NCBI RefSeq assembly: GCF_031177825.1
Contig: NZ_JAPSKE010000006.1
Location: 124,001-188,000 of the forward strand
Reading direction: 5' to 3'
From: Paenibacillus sp.
Lineage (GTDB): Bacteria > Bacillota > Bacilli > Paenibacillales > YIM-B00363
Length of the DNA: 64,000 nt
A program made the position numbers and the translations under genes. The notes below the pieces were generated by a model that saw only the letters and a program-made list of their open reading frames with translations, ran no database searches and was not told the origin of the DNA. Shown piece by piece: positions 34,963 to 42,812 of this stretch (position 1 is its first letter; each line of letters opens with the position of its first letter).

Positions 34963-35835
34963 ATGAAAGTAGGATTAAGCACGTATAGCTTATTGAACGC
35001 GTTGAAATCCGGCGAGATGACGGTGCTGGATGCGATCGAGTGGATCGCAAACAACGGCGGCGAACATATGGAGATGGTCCCTTACGGGTACACGGTGGAA
35101 GACAACCCCGAGTTGGCGGACGCGATTCGCGAGAAGGCGAAGGCGGTCGGCATCGAGCTGTCGAACTACTCTATGCCCGCGAACTTCGTGCAGGACGCCG
35201 AGGAAGCGTTCGAGGCGGAGATGGCGCGGGTGAAGCGGCACGTCGACGTCGTACGTCGGATGGGCGTGAAGCATATGCGCCACGACGTGACGGCGTTCAC
35301 CTTGCCGAAGGAACAGATGACGATTCGTTGGTTCGAGGAGAGCTTGCCGCTGATCGTCAAGGGAAGCCGGATCATCGCCGATTACGCGGCGCAATACGGC
35401 ATTACGACGACGATCGAAAACCACGGCTTCAGCGTCCAGGCGAGCGACCGCGTGCAGCGGGTGTTGGAGGCGGTCGACCGTCCGAACTTCAAGACGACGC
35501 TCGATATCGGCAACTTCCTGTGCGTGGACGAGGACCCGATTATCGGCGTGAAGAAAAACCTGCCTTATGCCTCCTTGGTCCACTTCAAGGATTTCTACAT
35601 TCGTCCGTACGACGAGCCTCCGGGCGACGGCGTCTGGTTCCGGACGGCGAACGACAACTTCCTGCGGGGCGCGATCGTCGGGCACGGCGACCTCCCGATC
35701 CGCAAAATCGTGAAGCTTGTGAAGGCGTCGGGCTACGACGGGAACATCACCGTGGAGTTCGAAGGCATGGAGGAATGCAAGGCCGCTGCCAAGATCGCCA
35801 TGGATAACTTGCGCCGGTTGTGGGAGGAAGCGTAA
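34963..35835 (+). CDS. Sugar phosphate isomerase/epimerase (xylose-isomerase-like TIM barrel)
   Basis: 290 aa with the AP-endonuclease-2/xylose-isomerase-like fold. It starts MKVGLSTYSLLNALKSGEMT. Metal-binding residues are expected in TIENHG (Glu), TTLDIGNFL (Asp), VHFKDFY (His) and TVEFEGM (Glu), at the usual spacing for these enzymes. It is the fourth gene of a run that starts with the fucosidase. TTG 34954 with a GAGGAAGGGG site is an alternative start that adds three residues. A role in epimerising a sugar or inositol intermediate is likely but the substrate is unknown. Confidence 0.85.
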   Translation: MKVGLSTYSLLNALKSGEMTVLDAIEWIANNGGEHMEMVPYGYTVEDNPELADAIREKAKAVGIELSNYSMPANFVQDAEEAFEAEMARVKRHVDVVRRMGVKHMRHDVTAFTLPKEQMTIRWFEESLPLIVKGSRIIADYAAQYGITTTIENHGFSVQASDRVQRVLEAVDRPNFKTTLDIGNFLCVDEDPIIGVKKNLPYASLVHFKDFYIRPYDEPPGDGVWFRTANDNFLRGAIVGHGDLPIRKIVKLVKASGYDGNITVEFEGMEECKAAAKIAMDNLRRLWEEA

Positions 35836-35910
35836 GCGGAACAATGACTCGACTCGGGGATTCCCCTTCGGTACAATAATGGTAATCGATGGGAACCAAG
35901 GGATCGGGGG

Positions 35911-36570
35911 ATGCCTATGTCTGCGTTGACCGAGCGTTCGTACCGGCAGCGGATCGTCTTCCTGCTGCTTCATGTCGTCTCCGTCGGACTGGCGACGATG
36001 TGGCTGCTGCAGGACGCGCCCGCGCAAGGCGCGGCGCCGACCAGAGCCGGGCTGTTGACGGCCTGCTTATGGCTGTACTTCTTCCGGATTTGCTTTACGA
36101 CGTTGTATTTGCTGCGGCGCGCGATGCCTTGGAAGGAAGTATTCGGGGTGTCGGCCTGGGTGTTCCTCATTCACGCCACGTTCGCCGTTCTCGGCGCCGC
36201 GAATCCGGCGGAAGCGGACGGATGGGTATGGGCCGGGGTGTCGCTCTACCTGATCGGCTCGGATCTGAATACCGGCTCGGAGTGGATGAGGCATCGGTGG
36301 AAGCGCCGGGAGGAAAACAAGGGGCGGCTGTATACCGGGGGGCTGTTCCGCTATTCCATGCACATCAATTATTTCGGCGATCTCGTGCTCTTCGCGGGCA
36401 TGTGCCTGATCGCGGGGCAGTGGCTGACCGGTTGGGTTCCCTTGGCGATGGCGATTATGTTTATAGGGGTTCACATTCCCTCGATGGATCGGTACTTGGA
36501 AGCGAAGTACGGCGCGGAGTTTCGGGCGTACGCGGCTCGGACGAAGAAGTTGATTCCGTTCTTGTATTAG
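35911..36570 (+). CDS. Membrane protein with isoprenylcysteine methyltransferase/DUF1295-like domain
   Basis: 219 aa with about six membrane segments. The C-terminal part has the family pattern of steroid-reductase or ICMT-like proteins: GLFRYSMHINYFGDLVLF, then PSMDRYLEAKYGAEFRAY, then TKKLIPFL. These proteins are thought to methylate or reduce lipid-type substrates, but most bacterial members are uncharacterised. ATG 35911 (or 35917) follows a GGGGGA-type site. A TACAAT box at 35872-35877 may be its -10 element, though no good -35 is visible. It ends at a terminator, so it is probably monocistronic. Confidence 0.75.
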   Translation: MPMSALTERSYRQRIVFLLLHVVSVGLATMWLLQDAPAQGAAPTRAGLLTACLWLYFFRICFTTLYLLRRAMPWKEVFGVSAWVFLIHATFAVLGAANPAEADGWVWAGVSLYLIGSDLNTGSEWMRHRWKRREENKGRLYTGGLFRYSMHINYFGDLVLFAGMCLIAGQWLTGWVPLAMAIMFIGVHIPSMDRYLEAKYGAEFRAYAARTKKLIPFLY

Positions 36571-36591
36571 GAATGTATTTTTGTGCAGGAG

Positions 36592-36628
36592 AAGACCGTG
36601 ACCAATTCGCTTGGGTGGCGGTCTTTTT
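36592..36628 (+). terminator. Intrinsic terminator
   Basis: AAGACCG (36592-36598) pairs with CGGTCTT (36619-36625), with a further ACCAA/TTGGGT pairing inside, followed by TTT. It closes the DUF1295-like gene and lies 20 bp before the DUF488 gene start. Confidence 0.75.
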
Positions 36629-36647
36629 CGCTGAAGGAGCGGGAAGG

Positions 36648-37022
36648 ATGGAGAACGTCGCGATCGCGGTCAAGCGAATCTACGACCCTGCGGAAGCCGC
36701 CGACGGGCGGCGCATTCTCGTCGATCGTCTCTGGCCGAGAGGCGTGTCGAAGGACCGGGCGCAGCTGACGCTCTGGATGAAGGAGGTCGCTCCGAGCGCG
36801 GGGCTGCGCGAATGGTACCACCGGCAGCCGCAGGACATGGCGGAACGGTTCGAGACGTTCAAGGCGCGGTATGAGGCGGAATTAGCGGACGATTCGCTGC
36901 GCGGCTCGCTGGAGCGGCTTCGGACATGGGCCGAGGAAGGGAAGGTCACGCTGCTCTATGCCGCCAATACCGGCGAGTGGAATCATGCGCGGGTGCTGAA
37001 GGAATTTCTGGACAAGTTGTAG
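36648..37022 (+). CDS. DUF488 family protein (YeaO-like)
   Basis: 124 aa with the conserved stretches RIYDPAEAADGRRILVDRLW, PRGVSKDRAQL, LREWYHRQPQDMAERFETFK and VTLLYAANTGEWNHARVL. Length and sequence fit YeaO-type DUF488 proteins, whose function is not established. A conserved set of Arg, Asp and Trp residues near the N-terminus suggests nucleotide or anion binding. ATG 36648 follows AAGGAG at eight bases. No operon partner is evident. Confidence 0.85.
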   Translation: MENVAIAVKRIYDPAEAADGRRILVDRLWPRGVSKDRAQLTLWMKEVAPSAGLREWYHRQPQDMAERFETFKARYEAELADDSLRGSLERLRTWAEEGKVTLLYAANTGEWNHARVLKEFLDKL

Positions 37023-37095
37023 CGGAAATGCCGCTCGCGCCCGATAATGTTGTATACTAGGCGTAATGAATAAACTGCCAAGAGGATGAGCATAC

Positions 37096-38259
37096 ATGAG
37101 CCAAGATATGAGCGGGGTAGGCCGCCGTCACCTGCAGAACGATTCTTACGGAGTTGCAGCATTTTGTATGTACCGGGCGATCCAGGAACAACCGGCGAAC
37201 CCAGGCGCTTGGAACGGGTTGGTGCTCGCGTTGAGCCTGATGCGCAGGGAACACGACACGCAGACGATCTTGGCGAGGTATGCGCTGCAGCCGCAGCTCC
37301 CCTATGACAAGCAGATGGTGCCGATCGCGTTCATGATGTTCCGCAACAGTCCGCCGGCGATGGTCGGATGGACGCGCGCGATCGCGAACCGCCCCGGCGT
37401 CAGCCCGCAGGAACGGCAGTCGTTCGAAGCGATGGCGTCGGATATCGAGGAATCGTACCGCAAGATGGCGGAGGAGCGCGGGGAAGACGTCCTGAAGAGC
37501 CAAGGGATGCTGACGCTCGAGGAGTTCGCCGCAAGGGTCATCGAGTTGGACCTTGCGCTGAAGGGAGCGGCGGACGCGCTCTTCGCCCAAGCGGAGGAAT
37601 GGCTCAAGGACGAGAGTACGGTGCTGTCGGCCGTGCGCATGCTCTGCCTGCTGCCCGATCCGCGGAGCGAACGGCTGCTGCGCCGAGTATGTCGAGACGA
37701 AGGAATCCCTGGGAAAATGAGAACGCATGCGCTGCTCGCCTTGCGATGGTTGGGCGTGCGCGGCAACGTGCGCCTTCAGAAGATGGGCGAATCGTTCGTC
37801 GTCGATCTGAACGCGCCGAAGCCGGAGCTGACGATTTCGGTTCCTGCGTCGTACAAGCCCGCCTTGGATCGCATGCTTCTTTGGATGGCCAAGGAGCTAG
37901 GCGCGGTGACGGCGGAGGAGTACGAACGCTTCGCCGCTTCCGAGGAGAAGGAAATGCCGGAGGCGCTCGCCGCGAAGGTGAAGGCTGCCGATCTGCCCGG
38001 CATTTTGCAGGAGGTCGTGCATACCGTCATCCGAAGCGCCTACGACGAGTATTACCCCCTCGTTCCCGCGGTCAAGGAATACCGCTCTTGGAGCAACGCC
38101 TTCCTGATCATTATGAAGGAATATGTGGAAGGTTCGGGGGGAAGCTGGAGCTACGGTCCGTTGGAGCAGGACGATACCGCCGTGCTGCACCGGAATTGGC
38201 TGCTGAGCGCGACGCCGGATTTCCACGAACAGATCTCCGCCGCCCGCAAGAACGGATAA
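37096..38259 (+). CDS. Hypothetical protein, 387 aa, repeat-like helical fold
   Basis: I do not recognise a specific family. The first about 60 residues resemble a TPR-type unit (HLQNDSYGVAAFCMYRAIQE, then NPGAWNGLVLALSLMRRE). The middle contains HEAT-like helices with VLSAVRMLCLLPDPRSERLL and KMRTHALLALRWLGVRGNVR. This mix suggests a cytoplasmic scaffold or protein-binding protein. ATG 37096 follows AGAGGATG. A TATACT box at 37053-37058 could be its -10 element. A terminator follows, so it is a single-gene unit. Confidence 0.7.
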   Translation: MSQDMSGVGRRHLQNDSYGVAAFCMYRAIQEQPANPGAWNGLVLALSLMRREHDTQTILARYALQPQLPYDKQMVPIAFMMFRNSPPAMVGWTRAIANRPGVSPQERQSFEAMASDIEESYRKMAEERGEDVLKSQGMLTLEEFAARVIELDLALKGAADALFAQAEEWLKDESTVLSAVRMLCLLPDPRSERLLRRVCRDEGIPGKMRTHALLALRWLGVRGNVRLQKMGESFVVDLNAPKPELTISVPASYKPALDRMLLWMAKELGAVTAEEYERFAASEEKEMPEALAAKVKAADLPGILQEVVHTVIRSAYDEYYPLVPAVKEYRSWSNAFLIIMKEYVEGSGGSWSYGPLEQDDTAVLHRNWLLSATPDFHEQISAARKNG

Positions 38260-38285
38260 GGCTGTAATCGCGTGTACCCGATAAG

Positions 38286-38326
38286 AGCAAATGCTCTGCG
38301 ACAATTTTCTGTCCGGAGCATTTGCT
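38286..38326 (+). terminator. Probable intrinsic terminator
   Basis: AGCAAATGCTC and GAGCATTTGCT form a perfect 11-bp stem around a 19-nt loop that has its own GACA/TGTC pairing. The T tract is weak. Confidence 0.6.
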
Positions 38327-38396
38327 GTTTAGCAAGGAATTTCGATAGCGTCGGTGCGCGCGACAACTCCCTAAAACAAGGTAACGCCAACTCTTA

Positions 38397-38410
38397 TGTA
38401 AGCGCTTTAA
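38397..38410 (+). promoter_or_regulatory. cre site upstream of cassette 2
   Basis: TGTAAGCGCTTTAA matches TGNAANCGNTTNCA at nine of ten fixed positions and is nearly palindromic (TAAGCGCTTTA). It lies 34 bp before the membrane AraC gene at 38444. This parallels the cre site at 25784 in cassette 1 and implies CcpA control of both cassettes. I could not place the promoter with confidence. Confidence 0.7.
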
Positions 38411-38443
38411 GTTAAGGGAAACGAATGTTTCGGGAGGGTAGCC

Positions 38444-40711
38444 ATGAAGAAAAAAGGGTTTTACCGGATGCTGCTGACGTACCTTCCGGTGTTTATCGTC
38501 GTACTCTCCTTCCTGTGCTTCGCCTTCTTCCAAGTGCTAAGCTTCCACAGCCAGCGACAGGCGGTGACGATGAGCGAGACGTTAGCCAGGCAAGCGATCC
38601 GGGCGGTCGAATTCTCTCTGAAGTCGATCGACGAACGGCTGACCCGCGAGCTGTTAACGAACGAAGAGTATCGGCTCTTCTTCGAGGAGAACGACCCGAA
38701 TCACGTGTATACCGACATTCGTTCGGTCAAGCTGATGCAAGACTTAACCGTCAGTTACCCGTTGATCGATTCCATCTATTTCGTACGCTACCGGGACGGG
38801 CATGTCCTTAGCAACAGAACCTCCAGCCCGCTCGGAACGTACCCGGATCGCGCGTTCCTGGGGGATGAACTCCCGATCAAGGACCGCCAATGGTCCGACG
38901 TTCGGACGTTCCAAGAGTTTCCGGCCAAGCCGGGCCGGGAGGTCGTAAGTCTCGTTCGAGGCTTCCCCTTCTCGAGAGGCACCCATGGCCTGGTGGTCAT
39001 TAACGTGAACGTCGAACGGCTGCGGCTGCAAATTAAAGAGCTGTACCACGAAGAGGTCAGCTTCGTCAACTTATACGATCGCAATGGCGCGAACCTGATG
39101 CATTCGGCGGACGGTAGCGCGTTGCGGGAGCGGCCCGCGCTGCAGAAGGAGCGAATGGCGACCTACGTATCCGGTTACGCCGGCTGGACGGTAGAAAGCG
39201 GCATGATGCTGCAGCCGGTGATCGGCTTGCTGCTGGAGTTCAATCAAGCGTGGACCTATATCGGCGTCGTCATCGTGTTGCTCGGGTTGATCTCCCTCGT
39301 CTTCATTACATGGAAGCATTACGAGCCTATCGACCATATCGTCTCGAACATTAAGCGGTATGCGGCGGAGCGCACGAGCCACATGTTCGGCAGTCAGCAC
39401 CGCAACGAATTCGACTTCATCGGAGCCGCGCTCGACCATCTGATCGAACAATCGAACCGAAATCAGACGCAATTCGAAGAGGACATCGGGCTGCGCAAGA
39501 AGTATTGGTTTCGCGAGGTGCTCGCAGGGGAGCGGGCCGTCGGCGCCGAGCAGTGGCGGGAGATGATGTCCAAGCTCGGGCAGCCCGAGGAATTTCGGCA
39601 AGGCATCGTATTCATGCTGGAGATCGATCATTACGCCGACTTCCAATCGAAGTACGACGATCGGGATCAATTCCTATTGAAGTTTATTTTAAGCAGCGTG
39701 GCGCAGGAAGTCGCAGGCAAGTCGGAGGCGTGGGCGTGGCCGGAATGGACGGAAAGAAATCGGTTGACCGGCATCGTGCACTTCCCGTCGGAGGCCGATC
39801 TCACGCACCAAGCCGTCTTCGCGCTGTTCGAATCGTACCGGGAATGGGTGGCGAAGCATCTCAAGTTTACCGTCACGATCGGCGCCGGAGGGATCGCGAG
39901 CGAGGTCGGCGGATTGGCCCGTTCGTATCGGCAATCGATCGAGGCGCTTCATTATAAAGCCGTCATCGGGAGCAACCGTTTCATCAGCGTCGAGGAAACC
40001 GAGGGAGCGGAGTACGAAAGGCAGCCCCACATCGAGCACATCCATTCCCTCGTCGACAAGTTGCGGATGGGCGACGACGAGGCGACGGAACGGCTGCGAA
40101 CGCTGTTCGAACAGATGCGCACGACGATGATGCGCCGCGAGGATATTGTCAATTTAGCGAATTACTTGGCGTATCAAATCGATCGCGTCATGATGGAAAT
40201 TTCGCCCGAGCTGTACCAGGGGTGGCGGCAGGAAGGCGCCGCCGGCTGGAGCGCGGCGCTGGAGAGCTTCGATACGATCGACGAGCTGGAGCAGTACGTG
40301 TCGTTGACGATCGCTATCCTGCTGGAGAGGATGAAGGAGCAGCGCAGCAAGAAGGCGAGTCATGAGCTGATGCTGAACGTGAGAGAGTACATCGAACGGC
40401 ATGCGACCGAGCCGGATATGTCGCTGCAGCGGTTAAGCGAGGAATTCGGCTTGAATTCCAAATACGTAAGCAAGCTGTTCAAAGAAGCGCTCGGCATGAA
40501 TTTCATCGATTTCCTCGTCGAGCTGCGCATGCGGCGCGCCAAGACGCTTCTGTTGGAGGAGCCGGGGATGAGCGTGAAGGAGATCGGGGAGCGGGTCGGA
40601 TACGCGAATATGAATTCGTTCAATCGGGCGTTCCGTCAATCCGTCGGCGTGCCCCCCGGCGAATTTCGGAACCGGCAGAGGTATGAAGTGGGGAAAAATG
40701 CGACGCGCTAG
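38444..40711 (+). CDS. Membrane-anchored AraC-type regulator (cassette 2)
   Basis: 755 aa with the same architecture as the regulator at 25835. A membrane segment lies near residues 10-30 (YLPVFIVVLSFLCFAFF), then an extracytoplasmic region of about 220 residues, a second segment near 265-285 (IGVVIVLLGLISLVFI), and a HAMP-free cytoplasmic region. The C-terminal AraC domain follows, with LSEEFGLNSKYVSKLFKEAL and ERVGYANMNSFNRAFRQSVG. ATG 38444 follows GGGAGG. It is separated by a terminator from the transport genes, which therefore need their own promoter, presumably the one it activates. Confidence 0.9.
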   Translation: MKKKGFYRMLLTYLPVFIVVLSFLCFAFFQVLSFHSQRQAVTMSETLARQAIRAVEFSLKSIDERLTRELLTNEEYRLFFEENDPNHVYTDIRSVKLMQDLTVSYPLIDSIYFVRYRDGHVLSNRTSSPLGTYPDRAFLGDELPIKDRQWSDVRTFQEFPAKPGREVVSLVRGFPFSRGTHGLVVINVNVERLRLQIKELYHEEVSFVNLYDRNGANLMHSADGSALRERPALQKERMATYVSGYAGWTVESGMMLQPVIGLLLEFNQAWTYIGVVIVLLGLISLVFITWKHYEPIDHIVSNIKRYAAERTSHMFGSQHRNEFDFIGAALDHLIEQSNRNQTQFEEDIGLRKKYWFREVLAGERAVGAEQWREMMSKLGQPEEFRQGIVFMLEIDHYADFQSKYDDRDQFLLKFILSSVAQEVAGKSEAWAWPEWTERNRLTGIVHFPSEADLTHQAVFALFESYREWVAKHLKFTVTIGAGGIASEVGGLARSYRQSIEALHYKAVIGSNRFISVEETEGAEYERQPHIEHIHSLVDKLRMGDDEATERLRTLFEQMRTTMMRREDIVNLANYLAYQIDRVMMEISPELYQGWRQEGAAGWSAALESFDTIDELEQYVSLTIAILLERMKEQRSKKASHELMLNVREYIERHATEPDMSLQRLSEEFGLNSKYVSKLFKEALGMNFIDFLVELRMRRAKTLLLEEPGMSVKEIGERVGYANMNSFNRAFRQSVGVPPGEFRNRQRYEVGKNATR

Positions 40712-40743
40712 AAAATTGAATATTGCCCGAAACGGAAATCCGT

Positions 40744-40784
40744 GCGGCGCATTCCCGATCCGGGAGCGCCGCGCTTTCTTTTTC
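40744..40784 (+). terminator. Intrinsic terminator after the cassette 2 regulator
   Basis: GCGGCGC (40744-40750) and GCGCCGC (40766-40772) with a further TCCCG/CGGGA pairing inside, followed by a T-rich tract. The rest of the gap to 40909 shows no gene. Confidence 0.8.
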
Positions 40785-40909
40785 CGCGCCGAAAGGAAGA
40801 GAAAATCGTACATCCGATGATTTTTGCGTGTGGCGCGCGCCGGCGGAGACGATTACGCTGAAGGGGCATCGAAACCTCGCGACGAGCCCGAAGAAGAGGA
40901 GGAACGAGA

Positions 40910-41815
40910 TTGTCTGTTGCGGCGAAAAAAATAAAGAAGCATTGGCAGCTGTACTTGGTCGTCTTGCCGTCGATGATCTACATCTTGCTATTCAAGTACT
41001 ACCCGATGATCGGCGTCCAAATCGCGTTCAAGGAATTTAATGTGATCCAAGGGATCTGGGGAAGCGAGTGGGTCGGGCTGGAGCATTTCCGAAGCTTCGT
41101 GCAGAATCCGAACTTCTGGCTGCTGATCAAAAATACGCTCGGCATCAGCCTGTACGGCATCGCCGTCGGCTTCCCGGCGCCGATCCTGCTCGCGCTGGCC
41201 CTCAACGAAATTCGCAACGGATTGTTTAAGAAGTCTGTGCAAATGGTCACGTACGCCCCGTACTTTATCTCGACGGTCATTATGGTTTCGATCCTGATCG
41301 TAAACTTGTCGCCGAATGTCGGGGTGGTCAGTAAGCTGTATGCTGCGTTCGGCTGGGAAACCGTCAACTTCATGGGCATTCCCGCTTTCTTCAAGTCGAT
41401 CTACGTGTGGTCGGACGTCTGGCAGCATACGGGGTACGGAGCGATCATCTACTTGGCCGCCCTCAGCGGGGTGAACCCGGAGTTGTATGAGGCGGCTAGG
41501 GTGGACGGAGCGTCGCGCATTCAGAAAATCGTGAACGTCGACCTTCCGTCGATCGTTCCGGTCACGGTCGTGCTGCTCGTCCTGAACGTCGGCAACGTCA
41601 TGAAGCTCGGCTTCGAGAAAATTTATTTGATGCAAAATCCGTTAAACTTAAGCACCTCGGAGGTCATCTCCACTTACGTGTACAAGGTCGGGCTCATCGG
41701 CGCGGACTTCAGCTTCTCCGCCGCCGTCGGATTGTTCAACTCGGTCATCAATCTCGTCTTGCTGCTTCTTGTAAACGCATTAGCCAAGCGATTGTCGGGA
41801 AGCAGTCTATGGTAG
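40910..41815 (+). CDS. Sugar ABC transporter permease, LplB type (cassette 2)
   Basis: 301 aa with six membrane segments. The start is KKHWQLYLVVLPSMIYILLF, and the EAA-type loop is YEAARVDGASRIQKIVNVDL. TTG 40910 is the start, with GAGGAGG about eight bases upstream; no in-frame ATG suits. It pairs with the permease at 41835 and the binding protein at 42813. Like cassette 1 it has no ATPase gene. Confidence 0.92.
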   Translation: MSVAAKKIKKHWQLYLVVLPSMIYILLFKYYPMIGVQIAFKEFNVIQGIWGSEWVGLEHFRSFVQNPNFWLLIKNTLGISLYGIAVGFPAPILLALALNEIRNGLFKKSVQMVTYAPYFISTVIMVSILIVNLSPNVGVVSKLYAAFGWETVNFMGIPAFFKSIYVWSDVWQHTGYGAIIYLAALSGVNPELYEAARVDGASRIQKIVNVDLPSIVPVTVVLLVLNVGNVMKLGFEKIYLMQNPLNLSTSEVISTYVYKVGLIGADFSFSAAVGLFNSVINLVLLLLVNALAKRLSGSSLW

Positions 41816-41834
41816 CGGGGAAGGAGCGAAAAAC

Positions 41835-42734
41835 ATGCTGTCCGTAAGAGGAATCCGGGAATCGGCCGGCGACCGGTTGTTTTTACTAGGAGTCTACACA
41901 TTTCTTGTCTTCGTGCTGCTCGCCGTGCTGCTTCCGCTGCTGCATATCGTCAGCTCGTCCTTCAGCTCGCCGCAAGCGGTCGTATCCGGGATGGTGTGGA
42001 TCTTCCCCGTCGAGTTTTCGCTTGAGGGGTATAAAGCGGTGTTCGACAGCAAGAGCATCTGGAGCGGCTTCGCGAATTCCGTCTACTACACGGTCGTCGG
42101 GACGTTCGTGAACGTGCTGCTCACCGTGCTGATCGCGTACCCGCTGTCGCGCCGCACGTTCTACGGGCGGAATTTGATCATGATGCTGCTCGTGTTCACG
42201 ATGCTGTTCGACGGCGGAATCATCCCGTTCTACTTGCTCGTCAAAGATTTGGGCATGATCGATTCGCGTTGGGCGTTAATCGTTCCGGGCGCCTTGGCCG
42301 TCTTTCAGGTCATCATCGCGAAGACGTTCTTCCAAAGCTCCCTCCCGGAGGAAATCTGGGAGGCGGCGTCCCTCGACGGATGCTCGGATATCCGATTCAT
42401 GACGAGCGTCGTGCTGCCGTTATCCAAGCCGATTCTGGCCGTCATGACGCTGATGTACGCGGTCGGGCACTGGAACGCCTACTTCGACGCATTGATTTTT
42501 CTGAAGTCCCAGGAGCTCTTCCCGCTTCAGATCGTCCTGCGGAACATCCTGATATTGAATACGGTCGATCCGACGATGCTGTCGAACGCCGATCAGATGC
42601 TCGCGCAGACGGGGCTCAAGGATTTGCTGAAATATTCGTTGATCGTCGTCGCGAGTCTACCGATTTTAATGATTTATCCGTTCGTGCAGAAGCACTTCGT
42701 CAAAGGGGTGATGATCGGTTCGTTGAAGGGCTGA
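41835..42734 (+). CDS. Carbohydrate ABC transporter permease, YtcP/ARAQ type (cassette 2)
   Basis: 299 aa with six membrane segments, the loop PEEIWEAASLDGCSDIRFMT and the ending FVQKHFVKGVMIGSLKG. ATG 41835 follows AAGGAG. It starts 19 nt after the partner permease and precedes the binding-protein gene. It is clearly paralogous to the permease at 29257, which has the same loop and ending. Confidence 0.93.
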   Translation: MLSVRGIRESAGDRLFLLGVYTFLVFVLLAVLLPLLHIVSSSFSSPQAVVSGMVWIFPVEFSLEGYKAVFDSKSIWSGFANSVYYTVVGTFVNVLLTVLIAYPLSRRTFYGRNLIMMLLVFTMLFDGGIIPFYLLVKDLGMIDSRWALIVPGALAVFQVIIAKTFFQSSLPEEIWEAASLDGCSDIRFMTSVVLPLSKPILAVMTLMYAVGHWNAYFDALIFLKSQELFPLQIVLRNILILNTVDPTMLSNADQMLAQTGLKDLLKYSLIVVASLPILMIYPFVQKHFVKGVMIGSLKG

Positions 42735-42812
42735 CCGGCCTCTAGGACGGGATATACGAATACTTATTGTCGGAACACGGAAAAGGATGCGAATCAAACG
42801 GGAGGGGTTTAT

